The notes beneath the pieces were generated by a model. It was given only the letters and a program-made list of their open reading frames with translations, had not been told where the DNA came from and did not search any database. Source: Holtermannia corniformis (Eukaryota > Basidiomycota > Tremellomycetes > Holtermanniales). Taken from it: a DNA stretch of 64,000 nucleotides. The DNA is taken from the NCBI GenBank assembly GCA_001599935.1, contig BCIJ01000042.1, positions 15,648 through 79,647 of the forward strand. The letters run 5' to 3'. Positions 10,414 to 22,631 of this stretch are shown one piece after another. How positions within the stretch are numbered: position 1 is the stretch's first letter; each line of letters begins with the position of its first letter. Position numbers and translations under genes: made by a program.

Positions 10414-13400
10414 CTAATGTCCATTCTCTTGTCCAATCGACGAATCGCCCAAGGCCATCGAGTTCATGCTCGTCTCGAGACTGGGCGGCGCGACGTGTTT
10501 GAAGTGTGCGGGCTCCGAGCCACCAGCCTCGGCAAGCTTGCGCTCGCGCTCCTCGCGCTTGCGGCGCGCAGATGGGAAGTCGGGCTTGGGCAGACCGAAG
10601 TAGACCCATGGCTGCGGGTGTGAGCGCGGCAACAGTCACTGAGCGTCCACTTACCGGAGTGCAGGTCGCGACGGCACGCCTCATACCAGTCGACAAGCAC
10701 TGAAGACCGACTTGGTAGGCGGCTGTCAATGCGTGAGTACAGCTTTGAATCGATGCACCTGAATACTCACCGTTCATCCAGCCAAAGCCTTCACGAGGCA
10801 CAAACTTGAAGTCGACACCCTGGTTGCCGCTACCAGCTGTCAGCTCAACCTACGGGGCACGGACAACTCACTATTCGGCGTCGACCAAGTGGCTGAGCTC
10901 GACAGCGTCGAATTTCTCGGGTACGATGCCGTTGAAGTCGACAAACGAGAGGGTCATCCTGCATTTGCATCAACAATTGCGTCGAGGTAGTCAAGTGACT
11001 CACATGTAGATCCAGCGGTAGGCAAGACGAGCAGAGTCGTCGAGGAAACCATAACGTTCGAGACCGACCCAGGCCATGATCTGGTGAGGGGGCCAGGCAA
11101 AGGGGTAGTCTATCAAGGTAAGCTCCTAGTCAGAGCCCGACATGCCACTCACCCCACTGTCGGTTTGGCCGGTCGAGGGTGATCACGCCTCGCGACTCTT
11201 CGGTTCCCGGCACCAAGCCACCTGCGACTTCAAACTTGGACAGCGAGTTGCGCCTGCGGCACATCAGCTTGGGCCCTGGTACTACAGACACCTACACAAG
11301 ACGCAAGGCCTGATGCTCGCTGGCACAGCCGGCCCATAGCGGCCAGAGAGCGGTGACCGTCTCGTAGCGGCTCTGCTTCTTCTTGACCATATCGTAGTCA
11401 AAGTAGAGGCTCTTGCCCTCGTTCCACAGGTACTTGTCCATCTGCTGCTGTCGGAATGTCGCACGATCGCGCCACTCTTGCGCAGTCTGCTTGCGTGAGA
11501 TGGAGCGCTCTCGGGTGGGTGCACCCTTGGCAAAGGCCTCCGGGGTGATCGGCCAGGGGGACAAGGCAAAGTCTTCGTCGAGCTCGATTTCGCCGTCAAA
11601 GATGTGCTCCAGAGCTTGTGCGATGTCGGTTTCGTACTAGTCGTGGTCAGCCTTGCAGTACTCGTTCAGATCAGACACACCTTGTAGAGCAGCGAGTTGA
11701 GGTCAACAGTCACGAGGTTAGCGCACCGCTTTTCAAACCGATACGTAGTGTCGTGACCCGACTCGCGCACAGCCCGGTCGTGCATAAAGTACTCGTCGAG
11801 CTCGGGCTCGAGGATCTCGAGGTCATTGTAGCGATCGATGAACTCGAGAACCGAGATCCCGTGCTTGGTGGCGTAAGGCTCCAAGATGTGGGTAAAGTGC
11901 GAGGCCTCGGTTTCAGGTGGGACGCCGCGACCAGCGGGACGGTAGCGCGACAGACCTGTCGTCACGTCGAGCGATGGCTCAGACATCCAGTAGTAGTGGT
12001 ACTCCTTGATGGCTGACTTGATCGCGCGTTTGAGCCAAGCCTTGTTGAACGCGGCATTGGCGCGATCGAGCTGGTTGTAGATCTGAAGCGCCAAGTCGGT
12101 CAAGAATGGTGGCTGCGAGCGACCGAGGTAGTACGATCGGTTACCGTTGAGGACCTAAAGTGTCTCAGTCTGAGCCCTTGTATCACCAACAGCAACGTAC
12201 CTTGTTGTAGTACTTGATCTCGAAGACACAGTGTTCGACAACGTTCATGGCCATGTCGATTCTGCCATCGACGAGCAGACCCAAGCTCTGCGATGAGTCA
12301 GTAGGGCATTCTTTGTCCATCCCGCTGCCGCCGCACCATGAAGTACTGTGAGGTTGATCAGCATTGTCCAGCACCATCAAGAGACCACTCACGCTGTCCC
12401 AACCATACTTCTCGTTGAAGCGCGCACCAGGTACGATGAACGGCACGGGTTCGAGCTTGATCTTGCCATCCGGTCCAAGTTTCCTGTTCATGGCAAGCGC
12501 AAGGATACCCGGCGACTCATTGAGGGATTTGACGTATTCGGGATCATCGCATTTTTCCGGCAATTCGATGACCTCGAGCTTGAGCTGCGGCTTTTGCTTT
12601 CCACTACGCAGCTGTTAGCTAGTATCCCAGTCACGGTGCGCCAGACAGTACGCACATGTCGTTATAGTAGTCAATAATGTCCTGCTCGCCGTGCGGAACA
12701 TAGATCAGCGAGCGGGCATGCTGTGATCGGTTCTTGGGGTCGGCGCATGCGATCTCAAGACCCTCTGAATTGATCCGGCGGGTCAAGGCGTTCCAGAACG
12801 AGTTCTTGATCATGCGCGACAGGCGGTCAACAGGGTTCTCAGCCAACCGAGCCTCGTCAAGTACGATACGCTTGCGGCCAAAGTCGCGCGCGAGCGCGAG
12901 CTCTTGGAGCAAGTTGGAAAGCATGTAGGTGCCCTGAGGTCATGAGCGTTGAAGATTTAGACGTCACCCGTACGTACGCGAATGTCGAACGAGCGGTAGG
13001 CATTTGAGCTGGCTGTGCCGAGTGACAACAGCTTTGGGCCCGAGTCGAACACGGAGATCTGGAAGTCTTGGTTGGTGTCTTCCTGCTCGAGCACAATCTG
13101 AATCGTCTCCTCGACATCGACGAGGAAGCGTCGAGGTGCGGAGGGTGTGATCTCATCTGTGATGACTCAGCCAAGCTTCAGGGTCGAGCCGTCGTACGCA
13201 CCGTGCGACAACCGCCGGTTCCGCAGGATCTGATCATTGTTCATCGTCGGTGGCCGACGCTTGTTGGATCCCGGAACACCGGCCTGCCTTGTCAGTCCAC
13301 AGCCAATCACCAAAGGTCAGACACTCACATTCGAATACGTCCGTGCCCGACTCCAGACCTCCTTACCGCCATAATACTCTGCGGGCTCGGCATGCACGTG

Positions 13401-13778
13401 CGGTAGACCGTCCCTGTTGGCAGCCTCCATTTTCTTGTCGACCTCGTGCTGTCCCTTCTTCAACGCAGCCTTGATCTTTTCAAACTCTTCGGTCGTGCCC
13501 TTGATCTGCTGCACGTCGGCCAACGGGTGATCCTTGGGTGGGGTGCCGGCTGGCGAGACCTGAGTCGAGGCAATGACGGGGTCGGGGACGATCGTCTTTA
13601 CTGGCAGTGCAGCGGCGCCGTTGGCGACTTGCGTCAAGGTTGCGAAAGGGTTTGCAACCGCTTGAACCGAGGGGGTTGTTGTGCCGGATGTCGGCTGCGA
13701 CGGGGGAAGGTCATTGTCGATGTAGCGCAGCGACCTCGATTGCGGGAGCTGTGGGCGCAAGCGAGTCGGATCCGACAT
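10414..13778 (-). CDS. NTH1: neutral trehalase (GH37)
   Basis: Hydrolyses cytosolic trehalose to two glucose. Family landmarks run through many short exons. Near the N terminus is a basic S-R-A-R-T-Y-S-N block, then R-N-R-R-L-S-H, a PKA-type R-R-x-S site. Next is [10 protein letters not shown] and the calcium-binding-like D-T-N-Q-D-F-Q-I. The core follows: [13 protein letters not shown], then [17 protein letters not shown], the signature [12 protein letters not shown], then [12 protein letters not shown], then [11 protein letters not shown]. The stop at 10414 follows a charged tail. The start is set at M-S-D-P-T-R (13778). An open frame on the same strand just upstream (13831-14190) could be an extra 5' exon, so the N terminus is uncertain. 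PKA control, as in yeast Nth1, is inferred from the R-R-L-S site. Confidence 0.94.
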
Positions 13779-13830
13779 GAGAGATAGTGGGATACATCCG
13801 GGAAAAGTCGAAAAATGTGACAAACGATGG

Positions 13831-14190
13831 TCAGCTGACGTTCAGGGGCGGAGCACAGACTGGGCCGTCACATGGCAAAGGACTGTGCAGCCCAAAGGAC
13901 GGAGTGTGAAAAGCACTGACCCTAGGCCTCGCGGGCGGTGCGTCGCGAGAGTCCGCCATGGTGTTGAGGGGAAAGTGGACTGAACTGCGTTCTTCTGCTG
14001 GAGTGACAGGTGCAGACGCGGCAATGGGCGACAACGCATGCGTTGTAGTTGGCGAAGTCGGAGCAGTGGCGACACCATCGGGAAACGTCGTGATCGGTAG
14101 CGTGACATTGTCACCATATGTAAAGGTGAGGTCGAGGGGGCGGGGCGGACGCGGGCGTCGTAGTGAAGGCGTAAGGGGATGACGAGTCAT
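13831..14190 (-). other. possible 5' exon or leader of the trehalase gene
   Basis: An open frame starting M-T-R-H-P-L-T-P runs about 90 codons and contains Pro/Thr/Ser-rich sequence and an L-T-F-T-Y-G-D-N-V stretch. It lies directly upstream of the trehalase start, on the same strand. A donor (GTCAGT, near 13919) follows P-P-A-R-P-R. Splicing to the AG near 13835 would keep the trehalase frame open through 13778. I cannot decide between this longer protein and an untranslated leader. Confidence 0.3.
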
Positions 14191-14286
14191 AATGGTGAGA
14201 AAAGGCGGAAAACAATCGTCAGCTTTATGCGCAAGGAGGAGTGTGACGTTGCAACGAAGGCAAGCGGGGCGCGAGAGCATACACAC

Positions 14287-15968
14287 AACAAAGGACGGTA
14301 CGAGCGGCTGAGTAGTAGTCTATACGATGAACATTCGACTTCCGCCAAGTCTCGACCTCAAAGGGACGGATGGGAGTGACCGCACGGAAGAGGCTGTCGA
14401 TACAAGGGTGGCGCAGTCTCAGTCGCTGCATGCGAGACCGGGACCCGCTTGCCGACCACACAGGTTCGCACCCTTCTCGTTGGCGCACCTTGGCCGCGAT
14501 CACGGGGCACCCTTGACTCTGTAGCTTGAGCAAGACAAGCGACAGTCAGGGCGANTTGAGACATGCAGCCATGTGACTGGATCACAATTGCGGGACGCAA
14601 GCCCAGGGCGCTGAGGGAGGGCCCGTCTAGATAGGTTGCCCTCTGCAGGCAGTTCAGTGCGGCAGATGGGCTTCCAGTGGCTAGCAGGCTTGGTCAACAC
14701 GTGAACGCAGTGCTGACTGGCACTTAAAGAGAAACCCACCGAAGCAGTCGAATCTGTAGACTGCTACACGGTAAGCCCAACAGCTGTACGCTACCATGGG
14801 TGACCCCGCGCGGCAGTCGATACTGGTAATTCGAGACCCAGCGGCACCAGGCAGCACGCGTTGTACGGCGTGCGTGTTCTGAACATAACGCCACATTGAG
14901 TGATGATGGAGAATTCGAGGCTACCAGTTGATGGCAGGTGGGCTGCAGGTACGCAGCCTCATTGGCTCGAATGGCTCAGACAAGACATCCTGTCAAACCG
15001 CTTCCTCGCGAGTTGCGCAAGTGCACACGTCCTCTTGGCACACACATACAACCATGCAGACAACCGTCCAGCACCATGCAGTCCGCTCAGGTTGGTAGCC
15101 ATGCCGTTCAGAGGCGTCTGCTCAGCAAAACACGTAGGCAATTCGAGAGCGAGCGAGCGAATGCTCATCGGAGGCCAAGATGGTGCTTGGGAACCTTGAC
15201 CAAAGAACGACCTGACGCGTGTTGACTACATGGCGCGTCGACTGGCTACATTGGTCGCGAGGCATTGCATGCAATACCATGCCATGCCTTGCGACCCCTA
15301 TGACAGCCAATTTGAACGTACTGACAAGCACGTCACGATGACCAAGTCGTGAGATGCGTAGGATGTACACACTAGCAGCTGCCGCGGATCCATATGCAGG
15401 GTGGACCACGCGGCCATTCGAAGGAAGCAGCCTACGCTTCGCGAGGACGTTGCCAAGACGTCTTGTGCACGAAAGTGCAAGACTGAGGGCTGAAGCGCCG
15501 CGTTCGTGTCTTGGCGCGATATGCGAGGGCGACCGCTTGCAAATCTGCCCCAGGCATTTGTTCCCCACTGCGTGCTCGCTGCCTTGATGATCTGATCGGA
15601 CGACAGGGAGGGAAGACTGACCTCTATTTGCTGCGTTTATGAGTCTACCGAGCCGTGGTGTGGGCTGGAATTTGGTTGTTGAGCGTCGTACGGCGCGGTA
15701 TCGATAAAGGAATGCCTGCCGAGTGCTCGGTGTTTGTCAGCTACTGTCTCGATCGACCAGACCGCGGGTATCCCACACTGCGTGATGACGATGTGGATCA
15801 GCAGACGACTGTACTCACCGCTGGTGTTGTTCCAATCTGCCCAACAAGGTCACCCGGTTGCCGTTGAGAAGCGTTGCGTTGCGGGGTTGCAGCGGGGGAA
15901 CATTTAATCACACCAAAACGTCACGAGCCCCGTTACGTAACCCATCGACAATCTGTAGCATGGCCACA
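14287..15968. other. 1.7-kb stretch without a supported gene
   Basis: Lies between the trehalase 5' end and the MFS transporter 3' end, both on the minus strand. It should hold the trehalase promoter. Short frames on both strands give no recognisable protein and no convincing exon chain. One ambiguous base lies at 14555. Confidence 0.5.
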
Positions 15969-18134
15969 TCAAATCGGCACCGCCAGTTTACTACTACTGC
16001 CATCGAGCGCACTGAACTCGAGTTCGGGCTCTTGCTGGGTGGGTGTGTGGTCTACGTGGAGGAGACTGGCGGCGATGGAGACGGCACTGATGACCGTCAT
16101 GGCGATCCACCTGGGCTTCTAAGCTGCCACCCCGTGCAATGAGAGGCGGGACCGGACTGACCAGAGATGCCCGTGGAGGACTTGGGTGTCGATCGAGATT
16201 GCGAATAGAGCGCTGACTATAGCGGGACCTAGAACCCTTGCCATGCACTGATGAGAATCAGCTTGATCCCCCGCGTAATTCAGTACTGACCCCCACTGCT
16301 GTACTCAGCCCGTTGACGGCCCCAAACGAGTTACGATCCGGAGCCGCCATGTTGACAATCACCATCTGCAGACTGCTAGCCATCCCAATCACCGTCGTAA
16401 AGGCGAGTTGCAACGCGAGGGCGAGCCAGAGCCAGACGCCGCGCGATGCGGCGCTGTATGGCGGGTTCTCGGTCGCAAGCACTATACGATGAAGCAGGGG
16501 GACGATGGGCCATGCCAGCACCCAGCCGGCGTTGAGGAGCTGATAGGACAGACTGACGCCGAATCGACGCCGGATGCGAGAGAGGAACGCAAGCTGACAT
16601 ACAACGGCCCAGACGCCGTTGAGTGCTAGTGCGGACCCGATCGAAGACGCCTAGAGGTGTGAATAGGGATGACAAGGTGGGTAGGGTCTTGCTTACAGGC
16701 ATCCCAAGACCGCTGTTGTGCATTAGCAAGAGGATACACCCACCCAGACTGAATCAACCAACTCACCCGCGCTCCACCGGCGTATAGAAAAACAATAACG
16801 ATACAGCACCCCAGGCACTCAGTACAAACCTGTTCACATCTCATCAGCCCATCCCATCTCATACCAGCCCACGTACGTGTTCAAAAACAGACTCAGTCCC
16901 ATGATCCGGATCGCCTTGAGCCGCGCCAACTCCCAAAACCCCCAGACTTTAACCCCGTCCCTCTCCTTCAGTAACGGCGACTCGAGATCGCCAACAAGAG
17001 TGTCTTCGGATCTTCGGAAAAGCGCAGAGAGGGAGGAAGAGCGGCGGTGGCTTTGAGGTGAATTGACGATGGCGGGCAAGGATTCTTGGTAAAACAACGA
17101 GGCGAAGACGAGGCCTAGAACTGTGCAGAGGGCCGAGATAAGACATGCTACGAGTGTGCGCGCATCAGACCCGCCAGAGGCCACTTGACTTGGGTGGTGA
17201 CCCACGAAGGAAAAACGGATGCCGCTGGAAGATTGTCCAATGCCCAAAAGTGTCCGGAAAGCGCTCGTACGGATGAGATGCGACGCCACCCAGCGCCGAG
17301 CTGTAGTTCATCAATACTGAGCCCTGCCTGTTCACACGCTACGCACCCCAAGATCGAACCCACGATCCACGTCAGCCCATAGATGGCAAATGCCTCTGTC
17401 GAATTGTCCGGGTTGGTGATGTCGCCGAGCGAAGCTTTGATCACGGCTACGTTGCCGTTCAGGGCGCCGCTCAGACATCGTGTGAGCAGCATCATCCAGA
17501 AGGATGTCGAGAGGCCGCTGGAACGCGTCAGGCCGGCGGCGGCGCGCAAGGGACACACTCACAATAGCGCTCCAGAGATCGAGACGCCAACCAGTCCTAG
17601 CAGAATGACTGGTTTCCGGCCGTATGTGCTGAACAGAGTCAGAATCGCAGTCTCGTAAGCAGCCGACACCGACTCGGATAATGTGCTCCATTGATACACT
17701 GTCAGCATCTGCACGAGCGAGAAGGAGCTCTCCTAAGGCCAGCGTCAGCTCGAAACCCCCGGAGTCACTTCCGACGGACCACGAGGCCGCTATAGAAACC
17801 GACTCGGTCGGGGTTGTCCGTCACGCCGACGGCTTCGGTCATCTCGTTTATGAACGCGAAGATCACTAAGCATCGCGATCAGCGCTGTCCGATGCTTCTG
17901 GAGCGTTCAGCCTGACCCGTGTATGCGACTGTATGGCAATCAGTCCATGATACGTGCAATCTGCATCCGACCAGATGACTCACTCGGTTCGGCCAATCTC
18001 ACGCCCATCAACACGGCCAACTGCGTCTTTGGCAGCTCGGACCGTGTGCCAGTTTTGCGCGGCAACGCCGTCTGCACCTGCAGCTTCTTCAGCATGCCCT
18101 TGTCCGGCGTGCCGCTCCTACGGCTGCTGGCCAT
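15969..18134 (-). CDS. MFS transporter, DHA1-like drug:H+ antiporter group
   Basis: A twelve-helix plasma or vacuolar membrane carrier is inferred. The N-terminal segment E-L-P-K-T-Q-L-A-V-L-M-G-V-R-L-A-E-P is the usual first helix of this group. It is followed by T-V-Y-Q-W-S-T-L-S-E-S and motif A as F-S-T-Y-G-R-K-P-V-I-L-L-G. Then come M-L-L-T-R-C-L-S-G-A-L-N-G-N and I-T-N-P-D-N-S-T-E-A-F. The middle loop is Ser/Arg-rich (S-H-R-R-S-S-S-L-S-A-L-F-R-R). Near the end are G-A-V-N-G-L-S-T-A-V-G and, after two introns, V-L-G-P-A-I and a last hydrophobic helix with a short Glu/Ser tail. The stop is at 15969-15971. M-A-S-S-R-R (18134) is taken as start; upstream in-frame Mets at 18149 and 18251 are possible. 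The substrate cannot be told. Confidence 0.87.
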
Positions 18135-18734
18135 GGCCGAGCCAGGCATGGGTGAGCGTGCACGCAGCAGCATTCCGGTCCGGAACGGTTGCAGAGCTTT
18201 GGTCGAGTCAGAGGCGCGTGCGAGAACGATCCCAATATAGTGTGGCGGCATCAGGTGCCGCGCCGGCCGACGAGGGGCACCATGTGTTGGGAATCTGTCA
18301 GTGGCACAGAGAACGGTCAGCGGTGCGCTCCGTCAGGTTAGCGAGGGTCCATGAGATTGCGATAAGGTGTGAGATGCGAGCAAGGTCACGAAAGGGGTCA
18401 AACGGATCTGCACGGTTTGAACAAAGTTTCGACGGGTGGCGGTGCGCAAGTTACCCTTCATAGATTCGGTTCTCAACCGGACCCTATGCTGATGTCACCG
18501 TTTAGACGCCAGGGTGTGCATGTGTCCAGCCATAGCAGGGATCTGGTGGTGGGCTTGCGTACGCCAAACAGACTCTGAGAGATCTGTACACATTTCAGGG
18601 TATCGTCCCACACCCTGAACCGGCCAATGCCCTTGCCGTCGAGGAAGCACAGGCTCTGGCTGACCACAATCTGCGGTGCATGCCAGAAGAGACACAAAGC
18701 GGCTTGCAATGTACATGGATCAATCCTCTCACGC
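18135..18734. other. intergenic between MFS transporter start and bZIP stop
   Basis: About 600 bp that should carry the MFS promoter and the bZIP 3' UTR. No supported gene or RNA was seen. Confidence 0.45.
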
Positions 18735-19775
18735 TCATCTCGCTCCCTGCGGCTGCAGGCCCAGCCCGCCGTGACCGCTCGTCTCCTCGAGACCAAGTCG
18801 TTCGCGGTAGCCGCCGATCTCGTGACGTGCAACGTCGAGCTGCTGGCGGAGACTATTGATCTCGTCGTTGCGAAGCTGAATTGATGCCTCAAGAGATGCG
18901 ACGTAATCTGGACAGGTGAGCATGCGTTGGACGGCAAGCGTGAATGCTACCCACCTTTGCGTTTGGCCCGGAATCGTCTTGCGCCGATTCTGTAACATCT
19001 GGTTAGTCGGGGAACTGTTGGGGTTGATTGAACACGAGCGAGATTGCGCGAATCGCTGGCCCTAGATGCTCGACTCACCGATTTCGCACTTGCTTCTTGT
19101 CGCGCGGATTCAACGCCCGGTATTCATCTTGCGGCATGCCCCACGGCTCCTTTTCATTCACCTCCCCGAGGCCATCGTCGTGCATGCCGAGCCCGTTCGC
19201 CTGACCGTTCTCATCATCCCACGAGGACGTGCTGGCACTCCGTCGCTTGACAAGCGGCGATGTCTGGACAGGCGCAGCACGAAGCGGATACCCGTGAGGT
19301 TGAGGCTGTGGTGCGCGTGATCCTGACGCCGATGCCGGCGAGGGCAAGTGCGAGTGCGAGCCTGACCCACCGGTGGTGTACGAGTAGGTAGTTGTGGGCG
19401 ACGTCGATGTGTGCATGGGAGCAGGTGTGGCGTATGGCATGGGAGCCGATGGATAGCTTGGCGACTGCGTCGGAGCATAGTGCTGCGGGTAGAACTGAGC
19501 AAATGGTGGGAGGTGGTGGGGTGAGCTGCTAGGTCCTGTCGAGCTTGGCTTGGGCGGCGCCTGATACGACTGCTGACGCTGCGGATATGTGTTCGCACGT
19601 TGGTGCGTGGACGCCTCAGGAGGGTGCTCTAATCCCCCATGGTCTGACACCGTCCTCGGATCTGACTGATGTGTCTCGGAATAGTAATAGCCAAAGCCCT
19701 ATGAGCTGCGATCAGCTTGTGTCCCTCGCAGCGCTTACGATCGAGCTGAGCTCGACGTACCCAGTTCTGATCCAT
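18735..19775 (-). CDS. bZIP transcription factor
   Basis: Exons join in frame. The first encodes only M-D-Q-N-W (19775 down), followed by an intron with ends gtacgt...ctcatag. The main exon is Gln/Pro/Ser/Tyr-rich and ends P-R-D-K-K-Q-V-R-N-R. A 35-nt exon supplies I-G-A-R-R-F-R-A-K-R-K. The last exon carries the leucine zipper (D-Y-V-A-S-L-E-A-S-I-Q-L-R-N-D-E-I-N-S-L, then heptads to R-E-R-L-G-L-E). The basic region N-R-x-G-A-R-R-F-R-A-K-R has the Asn and Arg contacts of the bZIP fold. The protein is about 265 aa and nuclear by inference. The target is unknown, but the basic region resembles fungal Atf/Zip-type factors. The bZIP coding capacity ends at the stop at 18735. Confidence 0.9.
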
Positions 19776-21603
19776 CCTTGGGCCAGCAAACTCTGACGAG
19801 GCGACGCCGGGCGCCGGATGGGGTGCGAGAGAAGTAATGGTGGCGATTTGCGTTTGGTGAAAGTCTGCGCTGGTCCTACACGGTGGCCGTCAAGCATAAG
19901 CCAACGGGGAGTCGTCGATGGGGCTGGAGTGGCACGTACTCGTATAATAGCCCTGGACGCCGGCTCGACGTCGCACTCTTGCTGCTCGCAAAGGATATGT
20001 AGGACGCGGACCGCCGGCGGGTGATTCTTATGAGGCAAAAAGGCCCGCGGCGGTGCTGCTGATCACCACGGCGAGCGCGAGCATGCTTCCCGACGAGGCA
20101 GAACCCGGGCGGGACCAAACAAATCAAAATCCTACGGCTACCGACGGAAGTATCGGGCGCTCTCGTCATAATGAGGGCGTGCGATCAGCACGCGGAGCGC
20201 CAGCTTGGCCGATTGCCAGAGACGTCACCACGAGTTTCGGGTCCGGCCCTACCAGATCTCCTCGGGCGGATCAATGTAGTAACGGCTCAATAGCGCCCTC
20301 GCCGAATTTGACAACCAGCTGTCACCACGAGCCGGTAGAGTCATTGCGCTAGAGCTCTGGTGACGTGAAACACTGTTCGAGTTCACGTCTGTTCACGCGC
20401 ACGCGCTTGGGCCGTCTATCTTTGGCTAGCAGCCGTCAGCAGCCCGACGCTCACCCGATACATACATACAGCGCAACTGATCCGCCGCACGAACCTTCGC
20501 CACGGTACATACAGTGCGATGCATTGGCGATCGCTCAAAATCGCCTCTCTCGCAATGTCGTGATCGGCGCGGTCAGGGTTGACTGCGTGTCCGGATATTT
20601 TCAATCCCCGCGCCGGGGTAGACTCGAGTTTATCAGACGGCAAGGCGTGGAGTGGAGCACGCTGGGAAGTGTGCTTCCGCCAAGAGACCTGGTTCTGCTC
20701 TGACCGAAGCAGGTACATGACGCTTCGTCACGCCGATCTCTAGCGTACCATCGACGATCCCTGTACGGACCCGCTGCTCGGTGGCGAGTGGCGCTCCGTC
20801 CGTCAAAGCACAATTACATCGCCCATGCCAGCATCCTACCCAGAGTTGTGATCACCCCCGACCCTTCGGCCCCGCTGCCGTATCAACGATGACTCATCAA
20901 GTCATCAATGACAGCCGCAGCCGACTCGTATGCTTAAAGCGGCGCGTCGTCGGTCTCATCGGACGTCGTCGTCTACGCTTGAATGGATGCTGGATAGGCT
21001 GACGACGACCGAGACTCGGCATGCCGGAGCCGGTGATCTGGACGCGGCTACGATGCAGATCACCACGGCATCCGTAATGTCAAGATCGCGATCCCAGCAG
21101 ATCGACGCAATGGCCCATCCTCTTGCACCACCCAGACTCGACGACTCGATCGTCGGATGGTGCGGGATGAAGGCAACAGGGTCTCACCCGAGCCGCAAAA
21201 GCGGTAGAAGCCGACGCAATGGTCATGCACTTGTCGAAAGGCAATCGGAGCAATGCTCTGATATGTTTGCAATGCGCAGCTCCCTGCGGACAGTCTACGG
21301 TGCAGGCGCATAGTTTCTGCTATTGCGCATAGCTCTATTTGAGAATGTGGTCCACTGGCAAAGCCCTCGCCCAATATGAGTGTGCAGATATTGCCAGTGC
21401 TTGCAGTGATTGGGTCCGGCGGCATTGCTGCCCGGTGCTCAGTCACGCACAAGGGCGTTGCGTTGAACTGCAGCGACTGGTTCAGGCCATGGCATCTTTG
21501 TCATGCTCGGATTTCATTTCACTATGATACACTGACATCCCCTACCGACGCTCGCCAATCCTAGTGCGGCCATTCAAACCAAAGCAAATCCTTGCGCGGT
21601 GGC
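19776..21603. other. 1.8-kb stretch without a supported gene
   Basis: Upstream of the bZIP gene and downstream of the small mitochondrial protein gene, both on the minus strand. A long upstream region is plausible for a regulated transcription factor. ORFs here are short and of unknown type. A gcgccccgc/ggcgcgggg-like palindromic patch lies near 20605-20620. Confidence 0.5.
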
Positions 21604-22227
21604 TTAAACGGTACGGTACTTGTGGGGTGCGGCATCTTTGAGCTGAACGCCATCAGTAACGGTTCTGTAGCGTAAAGGTGGCAAGCGTAGTCTGCTCACG
21701 TTTCGGATCTCCCCGTTCATGACTGGCAAAGAGTCCTCCATGTTACCCTGAGGGGTCTTGTAGCGATACTTGAACGCAGCAGTCGCACTGGAACGACGTC
21801 AGCATGTGCTAGCCGGAAAGGATCGGCGGACAAGCCCGAGAGCTCGCCACAAGAACAAAGGCTTACCTTGGGTGCGTGTCCGTGTTCTTGTCCCAGGGCT
21901 GGACGACGCTGCCAGTTTGCATGAACGCCTTGGCCGGGTCAGGGGTAGAGGCCTTTGTAGTGCTACGCAAGAGTCAGCGGATGCGTTGCAATCATGTTGC
22001 CGGGGACGCACAGGAAGTATCCAGCAACGCCGACAATGCCAACGACGACAATGCTCAGAGGATACAAGGCAGGGTCACGCTTGGCGAATCGGTTGACCTT
22101 TGAGGTGGCCTGTTGCAGGTTCTGAGCCTGCGTAAGGTTCTTGGGGTTGGCCTGGTGCACGTCAGTAATGATACTCGTCGCCTCGGGCGGCACTGACCGA
22201 GGGCTCACGGGGAGGAAGGGATGACAT
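21604..22227 (-). CDS. small single-span mitochondrial membrane protein (B12D/NDUFA4-like), ~129 aa
   Basis: Five coding exons were read from ATG 22227 (M-S-S-L-P-P-R-E-P-S) to the stop at 21604. The joins are clean: S|A after gtcagt...caccag, then at the end of the membrane helix, then after H-P, and finally N|L. The protein has a helical basic segment (A-T-S-K-V-N-R-F-A-K-R-D-P) and one membrane helix (A-L-Y-P-L-S-I-V-V-V-G-I-V-G-V-A-G-Y-F). Next is a soluble part with V-V-Q-P-W-D-K-N and A-F-K-Y-R-Y-K. The P-A-L-Y-P-L helix start, the P-W motif and the K-Y-R-Y motif resemble B12D/MLRQ (NDUFA4)-type proteins of the inner mitochondrial membrane. That assignment is by pattern only. It ends H-K-Y-R-T-V. 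Confidence 0.7.
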
Positions 22228-22631
22228 TGTTGGTGTTGGTGGTCTGATGTGTTGTCTTGAGCTGACTGATGCTGTCTGGTCGGGCGATCCTTCGATGGTG
22301 AGCTGAGCGGATATACTCTGGTCACAGGGCGCGGTGACGTCAAAGAAGGCCCCGGGAGAGGGGGTTGCGGCCTTTCGGCGCAATGGCACAAGGGGTTCAC
22401 ACGTGCATATTGTGTAGTTTTCCCTCGGCCCCGGCATTTGGCGGAGGTGTTTTGTGTAGGTGCGCGACGTCTGCGTGTTACTAGTAAGGCGCGCCTGCGT
22501 GTTCTAGCAGCTCTCTATGATTGTGCATTTTGTGTTAGCTCCGCTAGCAGCTGTTTGGGTGTCAAGTGCTAGCTAAGATTTCCGTTGCAGCTGCGTCCGT
22601 CTATGCCCCAGTATTACCGCAACAACCCAGC
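22228..22631. promoter_or_regulatory. divergent promoter region, small mitochondrial protein / Ptc7-like phosphatase
   Basis: 404 bp between two outward-facing start codons of genes whose products both look mitochondrial. No clear TATA box. Confidence 0.45.

Noticed and set aside
15122..15568. 148-codon minus-strand frame in the gene-free stretch
   Set aside because: No recognisable motifs, no splice continuation, and composition like translated non-coding DNA.
17345..17370. tRNA-like gatcgaacccacgatcc on the plus strand
   Set aside because: It encodes T-W-I-V-G-S-I-L-G of the MFS transporter on the other strand. No cloverleaf.
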